From Lepas anatifera (taxonomy: Eukaryota; Arthropoda; Thecostraca; Lepadidae), in assembly GCA_034440635.1 (NCBI GenBank), contig JAOTON010000385.1:2696501-2760500 (forward strand): a DNA stretch of 64,000 nucleotides, written 5' to 3'. The position numbers and the translations under genes are program-made. Below, piece by piece: positions 36,401 to 49,200 of this stretch (its first letter is position 1; every line of letters starts with the position of its first letter). Below the pieces are notes generated by a model. The model did not search any database and was not told the DNA's origin. It saw nothing but the letters and a program-made list of their open reading frames with translations.

Positions 36401-39398
36401 GGTCATATTAGGGCACGAAGTGACCTCTGGAGGTCAAACCACTGGCGGGAGGTCTTTATGTTCCACATAGTGCAAAAAGGCCTGGCATTTTCCTATCAAA
36501 TGTACTTTACCAGATCTCAATAGCTCTAATGGCATAAGAGTTATGCCCAGTTTGCTTAAGCATTGCATATTTGAGTAAAAATAGCCGATCTTGACCTTAC
36601 TTGACCTCTGGAGGTCAAACCATTCACCTGATCGCTTAAAAATTTGAAGTAATTTCTTACTGAATTCACGCGAGCTTTCTAATGCACTTTGCAGATTTGC
36701 GCTAACCCCCATATTTTCGGAGTTAGAGGGGGGCCATCGATGGCCCCGGTGGAACGAAGGTGGCGCCGGACCCCCGGTGGGGCGCGGGATATATTACCGC
36801 CGGGCCGTCAGTCGCCGCGTGGTGTTAGCTGATAACACCTCCAGGGTGCGACATGGGGGAACTGCAACGCAGGGCGCTGCAGCCCGGGCATGTTCCGGCC
36901 CCGATGATATCATCTGAGATTGGGATTCCTGATCTTTCGATCGGGATTTAGAGTACGATTTTGGTAATTATAGCTACATACACCACTTGTATTCCAATCG
37001 CAAAGAACAAGTTATGACGACATACCAGTGGATGTTGCTTGTTAAATTTCTGACCGGTTACGTAGCCCTTCGATCGCCTCCCATCTGGACAAACTTATAT
37101 CGATGACCTTCCGATGCTCCAGAGCAGGGCTAAATATGCTCTCAAACCGGGGCCTCTGGGTGGGCTAACGCTGGCACGATAATATAAGCCCTATACAAAG
37201 CCTATGGGAGACCGAAAATCCAGGGGGCTCACCCCCCCCCCAGGATTCCACACATGATCCATAGAACTCTATGTTTTGTGGAAATATACCCTTGAACGTA
37301 TGGTGTTTTTTGGAGAAGCTAGTACAAGGCTTAAACACACTGAGGGGAAATCAGCTATCACTTTAACTTTTAATCCACTTATCGTGTCCTAATTAATTGG
37401 TAAGGGAGGCCATGCCTGTTTTGAAAATGAACTGTCCCACTTAATTAACGCAGTGAAACACCTATGCAGGGTGTACAGTGGTGCAGTGGCTGGCACACTC
37501 ACTTTTCAGGCTGCCTATGCGGGTTCAAGGCCCGGCGGGCTCCCTGAACAATGAGCTACCTGGCTCCCGAAGCCCTTTCCAACAAAAAAGAGTTGGTGAT
37601 GCCATATAACCCTGGTAGTTGATGCGTTGGTAAGCCCCAACAATTATTATTACGCCTATGCATGTGTTATACTGGTAATTATTATTGCCCTTATACTGGT
37701 GGTTGCTGGGGAGCCAGTACGGGGCACTATGGCTCTTATCTGCTTATCCATTGGCTTAGCTGATCGTTGACTAGGGGAAACCGGGGCTGGTTGAATCACT
37801 TTTCACTTTTCCCTCCGTAGCTTATAATCCACAAGATCTATCGAAAATTGGATACCACCATCCAAAATGTATTTTTTCCCAACCAAATGACGGTTAATTT
37901 TTCCAAAAACAAATACATTTTACCACAATACACTTTTGAAATTAGCTCTGCACCTGATGCAAACTGCCCCCATGCCGGGGTAAGTTGCATCAGTCCCCGG
38001 GGCAGCTTGCATCGTGAGGAATTAGTGCACAGAAACACAATAAAACGTCAGATTTCTTTATTGGTAGGCACGTTTCCCCATTCAGCGGAGGCACGTTTCC
38101 TTGGTAGGCGCGTTTCCCATCGGATACCCCTCCAAGCTTACCTACTCAGAGTCAGAGTCACATTGGTGACTGATATAGCACCTGCTTCTCGAAAGTGACG
38201 CGCTCCTCCCCCACTTTTGAGGCCCATGCCAATAATTATTGCAATAATACACCCTTATGACTATTCAATTTTCCCATAAACAAAACTAAGCACCGGGGTA
38301 GGTTGCAACAATGTTTCAACCTGCCCCGCGAAAAAATGATTCGTCTTGCCCCGTCCCTGCCCTGAATCAATCGTGGCGCCAAATATTGCACAAGCCAAGA
38401 GGTCCCGCTTAAAGTATTTGCCTCAATTGAAGACTGAAGAAACACGCTTTAACCTGCCAGGCTTATGACCAGCGTGCATGTTATCTTGTATTTCATTTAG
38501 AATGTAATGTAACAGATTAAAAAATACTTTCACCCTAGAAAAATGAGTTTTTGCCTCCTCACCTGGTATCGGCCCACCGCCTTCGCTAGTTTCTTCTCCG
38601 GAAAGACATTGCGCGTGCGCAGTTCTAGTGGGCCAGCTTAAGCTGTTATATAGTGAATATTTTTTAGTTACAGCCCCTGATGCATTCAACCCGTGATGCA
38701 ACCAGCCCCGGTCTCCCCTACACAGTATTGTGAGATTGGCAATCTAATGGGGACTTTTTTAAGTCAGTGTTTCTATTTGTTTTTCTTTCACATTTAGTTC
38801 CCGCTGCCTTACCTCTAACCTCTACAGCCTCTCCCTAACGGTACTAATAAGCCTCCCGTCATACTTATGACCTGTTGGAACTTAATCTCACATGACTGCC
38901 AGGTGCTTTTGAGGTACCTGATCACACTTGCATGATTACGGCTTAGCCGTGTTTGCCAGTGCAGGAGCGTGAAACTTGGCGTGGAAAATCCAACGCCTTG
39001 AAAAGTGTTGATGATCCTTCGCCTTAACCAATACTGGAATGAAGTTAGCTGCTGCTGCTGGGGAGGGGGATACAAGCGGTGGGAATATAAATGGACCCCT
39101 TAAGTGAGGAAATACTGAATAAAAAACTAATACGCAACAGGTGGAGACGTTTCGACGATATGTTTTTTAACATCTGGAATATCAAAACAAGGAACAAACT
39201 TGCTATTTTCCTCGTCCTTCCATTTCTTATTTCCGATGTTTGGAAATACTCTGCGTCGAAATGCGTCCATCTGTTGAGTCTTAGTTTGATATGTGTAAAT
39301 CGCTGTAATAAAAACTTTCCACTTCTGATATAACAACGCGCTTAAAATGCTTACCTCTCATTCACTCTGACCTACCATACCTAGGTACATATATGTAG

Positions 39399-39466
<68 letters not shown>

Positions 39467-40505
39467 TTGTCACTTCACTTCACTTCACACGGAAGACAGC
39501 CCACCTCACACGAAGAACAGCCCACCTCACATACTGATCAACCCACTCCACTAAGAGAACCTCCCACTCATCAAACTGAGCAGCCCAACCAACAAACTGA
39601 GCAGTCCAATTCACCCATGGATCAGTCCTCTGAGCAGTCAAACTCCACACAGAGCAGTCCACTTCAGACGCAGAACAGTCCACCTCACATAAAGCCAATG
39701 AAATCAACATCTTCTATCGAAACACTCTCACAACAGCATGGAAACAGGACGAAAAGACCATCAAAAACATCATACAAAACAACACAAAAACAAAAGACCC
39801 ACGCAAGAAAATCAAACTCAACATCTACTACAACAGTCCAAAAACAGCAAACCTTGTAATGAACAACAACCCATCCAAGAAACACTCACCACTGAAATAA
39901 ACCAATGTGATATACCAATTTACATGTACAACCGGGAACTGTGCAGCCCGTCAGGTATGTTACATCGGACTCACCACAACCACACTAGGCAGAAGACTCA
40001 CTATGCACCTTCAGGATGGATCACCAAAGAAACACATGCAAGAACACCACAACACAGCCATCACCAGACAAATGCCCACACAGAACACGACAGTCCTAGC
40101 CCAATGCAACGACCACCGCAGACTGGCAGCACTGGAAACACTTGACATCCGAGACAGAACACCTATCATCAACATTCACACAAAGCAACTCACAGCTCCC
40201 ACTTTTGATAGGAATGTTAGGACATAAGTGCGATCTTGAGAATATTGCGAGCGAATACGATCGTGATTTTGCGCCCATGTTGTGAAATGTATTGAACTTT
40301 GCAGTTAAACTGGATAGATATATGTTGAAATATTTGTATGTGCGACTACGATAGTGAATTTGTGATTATGTTGTAACCTGTATTAATGAATTTTGCAGTA
40401 AAAGTGAGAGTACGTCTCTTGTTAATTAGTGATATTCTTGAAAGTGAAAGTAGGCTTATTTAACAATGTGTGCGCTATCTTCTTAGATAAAACTACACGA
40501 TAGTC

Positions 40506-40557
<52 letters not shown>

Positions 40558-40836
40558 TTTTTCATTAAATATAACAGCCTGTTTTGCAGATGAGGCTTTT
40601 TGATGTCGACTCGATTTTCCGGATTAGAGTTTTCGTTTTGGTATTATGTCGGTGTAAGAGTTCAGCAAATGACATTGGTTAAATTTAACTCTATTGCAAT
40701 ATTTCACTATTCATATAGCATGTTTACACATAATGACGCTGTAAAGTTTTGAACTTGAAGACTATCTGTAGTTTTATCTAAGAAGATAGCGCACACATTG
40801 TTAAATAAGCCTACTTTCACTATATATAAGCCTACT

Positions 40837-40888
<52 letters not shown>

Positions 40889-42063
40889 TTTTTCATTAAA
40901 TATAACAGCCTGTTTTGCAGATGAGGCTTCTTTGATGTCGACTCGATTTTCCGGATTAGAGTTTTCGTTTTGGTATTATGTCGGTGTAAGAGTTCAGCAA
41001 ATGACATTGGTTAAATTTAACTCTATTGCAATATTTCACTATTCATATAGCATGTTACACATAATGACGCTGTAAAAGTTTTGAACTTGAAGACTATCGT
41101 GTAGTTTTATCTAAGAAGATAGCGCACACATTGTTAAATAAGCCTACTTTCACTTTCAAGAATATCACTAATTAACAAGAGACGTACTCTCACTTTACTG
41201 CAAAATTCATTAATACAGGTTACAACATAATCACAAGTTCACTATCGTAGTCGCACATACAAATATTTCAACATATATCTATCCAGTTTAACTGCAAAGT
41301 TCAATACATTTCACAACATGGGCGCAAAATCACGATCGTATTCGCTCGCAATATTCTCAAGATCGCACTTATGTCCTAACATTCCTATCATAAAGTGGGA
41401 GCTGTGTGAGTTGCTTTGTGTGAATGTTGATGATAGGTGTTCTGTCTCGGATGTCAAGTGTTTCCAGTGCTGCCAGTCTGCGGTGATCGTTGCATTGGGC
41501 TAGGACTGTCGTGTTCTGTGTGGGCATTTGTCTGGTGATGGCTGTGTTGTGGTTTTCTTGCATGTGTTTCTTTGGTGATCCATCCTGAAGGTGCATAGTG
41601 AGTCTTCGCCTAGTGTGGTTGTGGTGAGTCCGATGTAACATACCTGACGGGCTGCACAGTTCCCGGTTGTCATGTAAATTGGTATATCACATTGGTTTAT
41701 TTCAGTGGTGAGTGTTTCTTGGATGGGTTGTTGTTCATTACAAGGTTTGCTGTTTTTGGACTGTTGTAGTAGATGTTGAGTTTGATTTTTTGCGTGGGTC
41801 TTTTGTTTTTGTGTTGTTTTGTATGATGTTTTTGATGGTCTTTTCGTCCTGTTTCCATGCTGTTGTGAGAGTGTTTCGATAGAAGATGTTGATTTCATTG
41901 GCTTTATGTGAGGTGGACTGTTCTGCGTCTGAAGTGGACTGCTCTGTGTGAGAGTTTGACTGCTCAGAGGACTGATCCATGGGTGAATTGGACTGCTCAG
42001 TTTGTTGGTTGGGCTGCTCAGTTTGATGAGTGGGAGGTTCTCTTAGTGGAGTGGGTTGATCAG

Positions 42064-42122
<59 letters not shown>

Positions 42123-43239
42123 CAGTGGTTTAGAAATTAGAATTCAATCACCCGAAATCAAACGGAGGGCGCTTATCATTAGAAGACCAATAATTATCAA
42201 TGAAAACTATCCAGTGCGGCATAATTATCGATAGATCAGAACATTAAATACTAGCCTAGCGTCGTTACCCATAAAAAGTTCCCCCCCCAACACTATCACA
42301 TTATAACCTAGGCCCAAAAGGGCACTGTCAAACACGGATAGCGCCGAGGCGATGTTCATTTGCCTATTCATTGTGGGATTGATGTCCCTGATGTATACTG
42401 CCTCCAGCACTTGGAGCCTTTTCTCTTCATGGCATCTCGCTAGGATTTTCGTGTTTTGGACCAACATGTCTCTGGTTAGCCGTTCACCGTGTGAGCGGCG
42501 CATGTGCTTTTCTGGAGCTCCATCTTGCAGGTGCATGGTCGATCTTCTCGAAAGCGTGGTGGTCGTGAATCCAATGTAGCTACAATCAGAGCGGTGCACG
42601 CAGTCACCAGCAGGGCAGTTGAACTTGTAGACTACGTTAGTGGCTTTCAAGTCAGATTGGTCTTGAGACAGGTTATTCTTCATTATAAGGCTGGATACTC
42701 GTGGGCTTTTGTAGTATATCACCAGATGGAGACGGTCGCTTTGTTGGGTCGGTTTACAGTTATTGTGGATGATTTCATGCAGGGCCTTCTCATCCTTCAA
42801 ATGTGCTGAAGACATGCTGCTCTGATAGAACAGCTTAAACGTTGCCCCTTTGTTTTTTCTGTTTTTTAAAAAATTTTTAACCTATATTCTTGCGTCCGAG
42901 TGTTCTGCAAGCTTTTGTTACTGGATTAATAAACATATTTAAATTTGATTTTATCCATTGAAAAGGTCGTGCTAAGATCACGTTGTTATCTTAGAGCTCG
43001 GCGAATTTGCGGCACCAAAACGCCTCGTTGAAGAGAACAGGGTGTCAGTTGAACCACCTCAGGACCGTGTGAAACGCTATCAGTGAGATTGCTCGTCGCG
43101 ATAGCATAGTGACCATGAAGATTGTTTACACAAACGGAGGGCAGGCTGGCCTCGAGAGAGCCGTATCTGGGCAGCGTCATATTTACAGTGGGCTTCTCTC
43201 ACAGCCGGAGGCCCGCCCATCTCATGAAATCGCAAGTTT

Positions 43240-43283
<44 letters not shown>

Positions 43284-46200
43284 GAGGCATTGAGCTAATA
43301 TATTGTGATGACATGTGGCGATGGTCTTATGGTTCCATCGGTGGGAGCGTGCAAGTCAAGAGCTTGTTTTACACCATTGTCACAATTGTTAACAGAGCGC
43401 TATTGGAACACAATGATCAAAAAACAGTCGTTCATGTATCGACCAGCCGGTATGCGACAGTCTTTCTAGGACTGCTAAGGACGGTTCGGAACGTGAGCGA
43501 GAATGGATGGGTGGGAGGGTATAAGGTTCATTCCCCCCGTTAGATGAAGACTTTTCGCTGCCTTTGCATACATCGCTTGTATAGGAGCCCGGATTGGCAA
43601 AGAGAGGGAGAAAATATCAAATTTCTTACATGGAAAGCTAAAAAAACTTCCATATCAGTCCGAGCCTGACAGAGTAAAATGGCGGCACCAAATAAGCTAT
43701 CTGAAACCAGCCCACAGTTCTAGAGTTGAGCTAGGCGCTAATATTTGCACATCATGGGTTTCGAAAGCGATTAGCGCGGAGGAGACGGCATCCCAAACTT
43801 TAAGCCACGCGGGACGTCTCCCAAAAAATTGGGGACTCGACTTAGGTTGGTCGCCTTTATTCCTTCTTACCAGAGCGGACCAACATATTGTGCGCTTACA
43901 GTTGTGTTGAAACATCTTGGTTACGCTCTTCAAGAAAGCTGTCCAATGCGAGTTTGACTTTCTTTCGCTAAGCACAAAATCAATCCAAGAAAACCCCAAA
44001 TTTTTCACAACTCTTCCTTCCTTATCACAGCCTGTCACAAACTATTGTTGATGCATATCTCTTCTAGCTATATCAAATTGAATTTTCTTCACCTTATCTG
44101 CCTTGAGGCTGCTCAGCCGGGGAGGAGCACTTTAACCTTACCCCTGATTGCTGGGAAATAGCTCTTAATCACCCTGACCAGGTGTTTTGCGACTCTTTGT
44201 AGTAGCCCTATCTTCTAGTTTGGAACGGAGGACCTCGAGCAAAAGAAATAAAGTCAGAGTCTCGTCCGGTGTATGCAGCCTTGTATCAAAATCTTCCACA
44301 CGCGCAGTGGAGTGGGGTCTGGCGTCAACGCGCAGTGCAGAGGCGTCCTAAAGTCCCACCCCCCCCGAGATCTCGAAAACCAAGAGGGTTAGAACAACGC
44401 CCATTGGGATTTTTATGGGGGTGGTGGTGATCTACCTCGTGGCAAAGTTTCATTGACCTAGGTCAGTATCTTCAAGATCAAACAGGGTCAGAAAGGTAAA
44501 ATCAGGCCCATGCTGGAGACCTATTGGGAAGTGCCGTGATTATGCAAAATAGCCAGGAATACACCAAAATCGGGCTCAAGCCAAAGAGGGATGGTTGTTT
44601 GTTCAGTGTTCTCTGCAATTTTAAGGTCAAAGTCATTCAAGGTCAATCACCTATGATGTAACAATATGACATTTTCTGAATAAGATACAATATAACCTGC
44701 ACTATAGCAGCCCTTGGGTAGGAAATGAGGGTTTGACCTTGAAAAACACCTTTTACCTTGATCTGTGACCTTGACCTTGAGTCGCCTCAAGTATAAGGTC
44801 TAACACAACATACGTCATACTCAATAATGCGAGCTGACCGCAATGCTGAGGTCAATGACCTTGACCTGTGACCTTTATTTTGGTTGACCTTGACATATAA
44901 CCAGATTATATGACGTTATAACGTCACCACAGGTGAACTGGTGCGACTGTGCGATTGCGGTGGTCTCAAAATATAGGTCTGACTTTGAAAGCCTAGAAGT
45001 CAAAAAATTATTGGTCGATCCTCAAAATGTCTTTCGCAATCGACGTGCTCGTGAATTTTCTCATTTGTGGCTAAGTAGGATTTTACAGCGGTACAAATGT
45101 ATCTGGCCACCTCGTAAAATAGGTGGGACGCTTAAGGACCCCCTCCACTGCACGTGTTAATATAATAAGGAAAAAGACCCATTACCTCGCCTTTGCGAAG
45201 CGGTTTTGAATCGCTGACCTGGTGCCTTACCGCCAGGGCGGGGCGCCGTCCCTGCCGTCTTAGCTCGGGTGGGCCCTCGGTGGTGACGGTGTTCATCTTA
45301 GACACTTTCAGCAAGTCTAAATGCTAAATTTGTTTCCTTAGCTCGGTCCCTTACTCCAGACTCTTGCCGTCATGGCTGTGAACAACCATACCGTAATTCA
45401 CAGCAATCATACGGCCTCTTACTTGCAGTAGGTCCCACATTGATTTGAGTTTTAAACAAAGTAGTTCTCTCTCCTGTGGCAATTCTAAATCGTCCAGCTA
45501 CTCCTCCAGAGGTGGCTAAAGGTGCTGCGCACAGAATGTCTTATAAAACTCACAGATCAGTCTGTCATTGTTTGACAGGACCACAAAACACCACTAACAG
45601 CTCCTGTATCGAGCAAATGGACATAGGAACACCATTGACCGGTCTACGTGTGTTGCAAATATACCAATGAACACTTCTGATGGTTCCCGTGTGGGGAAGA
45701 TAAACTAGTCAACAGCACAAACAGTTTCCGTTTAGTTGTGTAACCAGGGGTGAGGGAAAAACGGGCAATTCCGCCTCAGAGCCCCGATTTTTGCCGATTT
45801 TCTTTACAAAAAACATCTGTTTTTCACGATTTTCAGCCCCGAGGCATCCCCCTCCCCCTCACACCGTCGGCTGGCTAACAGTCACCGTTCTCGGCAGACA
45901 TCGGAAAGATCCCGTTCCGGCCGGACGCTGCCGCAGATGAAGTGCTCGTGTTCCGCCACTACAACCCCCGCCAGGTAGTACCAGCGACCCTTCTCATGTC
46001 CAAGCTTCTGGAAGACAAACGGCTCTCTGCGATTCTATACAGAGACTTGATGTCACTAATGAACCAAACTGGGCGTTGATCGGCCGCTTTATTTCGTATT
46101 CAGTGCTCATCTTTAAAACTCCTTCCTTCTGCTTTTGACTGTTGCCTGCCTGTGGACCCGGTGACCTTTGCTGACCTGACGATGTCGTCCGTGGCGCGTT

Positions 46201-49200
46201 GTTCAGGAGGTGCTGGGCCGCTCCATGGAGGACTGGCTGCGGTTCTCCGTGTGTTACTGGCACTCGTTCCGGGGCGCCGGGCTGGACCCGTTCGGGGCGC
46301 CCACCATCTCGCGACCTTGGGAGGACGGCACCGACAGCCTGGAGAACGCCAAGCGCCGGCTCCGCGCCTCCTTCGAGTTCTTCTCCAAGCTCGGTATGTG
46401 GATGGCTTGGGAGGCTTTGGAGGTCGGTTATGTCTAACACCTGAGCCGTGGCCGGTTTACTGGCGCGGAATTGCGTGAAACTAGAGCTTCTGAAATGGCT
46501 GCCTCAAAGCAAAACAAAAATCAGCAATTTCATGTAACGCTGCAGTAAATATAGGTGTCCTAGTACTATCCGAACGCATGTTTTGTGACCGAATTCTACC
46601 TCTAGCTTCTAATGAGGTAAATACAGGCTTTAACAAGGTCTGTATTTTGAGTGGTTAAAATAAATTTACGTGCTTTAAAATGGATATAAAGGCTATAATA
46701 TGTATGTATGATATAATATAAAGGCTAAGGGTATGTCGTGCGGTCCATTCAAGGTTATGTTCAGATTTCTTGTACCTTATATCTTTATTGCATCTCTAAC
46801 AGGACATATAAGATCCAATTATGGTGATGTCAAAGCAATACAAATCTGCTTGACTAAAACACATATCCTCTTGTTTATTTACTGACATATTCCTGAGAAT
46901 TATAGAGCATGCTTCGCTATAAGTCACGCATCAAGGCCTAATATTTGTGAGCACACCACGAGCCAAAGACGCCTTTTCTGTGATGAAGTAGCGAGCGGTT
47001 TCTGGACTTCCTAAAACTGCGCCAACTCTCGCCTACCGCAGGTAACAAGTACTGGACGTTCCACGACCGTGACATTGCACCGGAGGGTGCCACCTGGCAG
47101 GAGACCAACCGTAACCTGGACGAGATAGTGGAGCTGGCGGCGCAGCTGCAGAAGCAGCACGGCATCAAGCTGCTCTGGGCCACCTGCAACCTCTTCTCAC
47201 ACCCCAGGTTCGCACTGCAATCTCTTCTCACACCCCAGGTTCGCACTGCAACCTCTTCTCACAACTAAGGTTCGCGCTGCAACCTCTTCTCACACCCCAG
47301 GTTCGCACTGCAACCTCTTCCCACACCCCAGGTTCGCACTGCAACCTCTTCTCACACCCCAAGTTCGCACTGCAACCTCTTCTCACACCCCAGGTTCGCA
47401 CTGCAACCTCTTCTCACACCCCAGGTTCGCAGGGCAGACTTTTCGTAACCTATGTATGTAAGCTGGGGATACTTGTCATGCCCTAGGTATGTACGCTGGG
47501 CATACTTGGAATGTCCTGGGTATGTGTGGACGCTGGGCAGACTTTTTATACTCTAGGCATGTATTTACTCTGGGCAGACTGTATTTCAGGGTAGACTTCT
47601 CACACCCCAGACACGCAGGGCAGACATCTCACACTACAGACACGCAGGGCAGATATCTCATATACCAGACACGCAGGGCAGACATCTCACACTACAGACA
47701 CGCAGGGCAGATATCTCTCACCCCAGACACGCAGGACAGACTTTTCATACCGTGGGTATGTACGCTGGGCAGACTGTTTGTATTTCAGGGCAGACTTTTC
47801 ACCTTCCAGGCACGCAGAGCAGATTTCTCACAACCCCAAACACCACGTAGGGCAGATTTTTCATGTCCTGGGTATGTGCGCTGGGTAGACTGCATTTCAG
47901 GGCAGGCTTCTCACACCCTGGACACGAAGGGCAGACTTCTCTCACCCCAGGCACGCAGGGCAGACTTCTCGCGCGGAGGGTACACTGGGCAGTCTTCTCA
48001 CGTCTTAGTAGGCAAGGTATGCTAATCTTCACCATGCAACCCCAGATACGCAGGATATGCTAGGAGTTCCTGAGCTATGGCTGATGTTTTGAGGTGTTAC
48101 GCTTCTGCTGTCGATGCCATCCTTACAACCCCCATTTCCCCCAGGTACATGAACGGGGCAGCCACTAACCCGGACGCCCACGTGTTCGCGTGTGCCGGGG
48201 CAGCGCTCAGGAAGGGCCTGGAGGTGGCTCACAAACTGGGCGCTGAGAACTACGTGTTCTGGGGAGGCCGAGAGGGGTTCCAGACCCTGCTCAACACCGA
48301 CCTCAGCAAGGAGATGCAGCACATGGCCAACTTCTTCAAGATGGCAGTTGGTGCGTGACTGCTGTCTTGTCTATTTTGTGGTCTTTCTAGTTTCTTAACC
48401 CGCGCCCCACCGGGGTCCGGCGCCACCTTCGCCCCACCGGGGGGCCATCGATGGCCCCCCTCTAACTCCGAAAATGTGGGCGTTAGCGCAAATCTGCAAA
48501 ATGCAATAGAAAGCTTGCGTGAATTCAGTAAGAAATTACTTCACATGTATCAGTGCTCAGGTCAATGGTTTGACCTCAAGAGGTCAAATTAGGTCAAGAT
48601 CGGCAATTTTCACTCAAATATGCAATGATTAAGCAAACTGGGCATAACTCTTATGTCATTAGAGCTATTGAGGCCTGGTAAAATACATTTGATAGCAAAT
48701 TGCCAGTACTTTTTCCGCTATGTGGAACGTAAAGACCTCCCGCCAGTGGTTTGACCTCCAGAGGTCACCTCGTGACCTAATATGACCTGAGGTCACGAAA
48801 GGTCAAAAAGTGACCTTGCCGTATATCAAATGAAAGCCAGTGACAAGACAAACACGATGGTGTTTGTTTCACTGCTCTAGCTTAATTAGGTCAAAAGTTA
48901 TTGTCAAAATACTGTTTTTGACCTCTGGTGACCTTGGATGACCTTGGAAATGTCAAATGGCAAATATGACCCCTGGAATCCGTGAAAAGGTGTCCAAAAA
49001 CGCTGTTCTGAGCAGGCTGAGTATTTGCGATCATTTTTGTGGCTTTTATATCATGAAACAGCTTTTCCCCATGCTTTTCCAATGGGAGAGGTCGCCTCGT
49101 GACCTGACCTCAGGGCACGAAATCGAAAAATCCCGGATATACACCTTGTAGATCCTGGAGGGGTCATGAAGTGTAGGAAGTTTCAAATCGATCGACTTTG

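Noticed and set aside
39480..40278. Minus-strand frames opposite Penelope-like fragment A
   Set aside because: They are antisense shadows of the GIY-YIG coding sequence on the plus strand.
47489..48025. 178-codon plus-strand frame in xylose isomerase intron 4
   Set aside because: It translates the second intron 4 minisatellite and has no relation to the enzyme frame.
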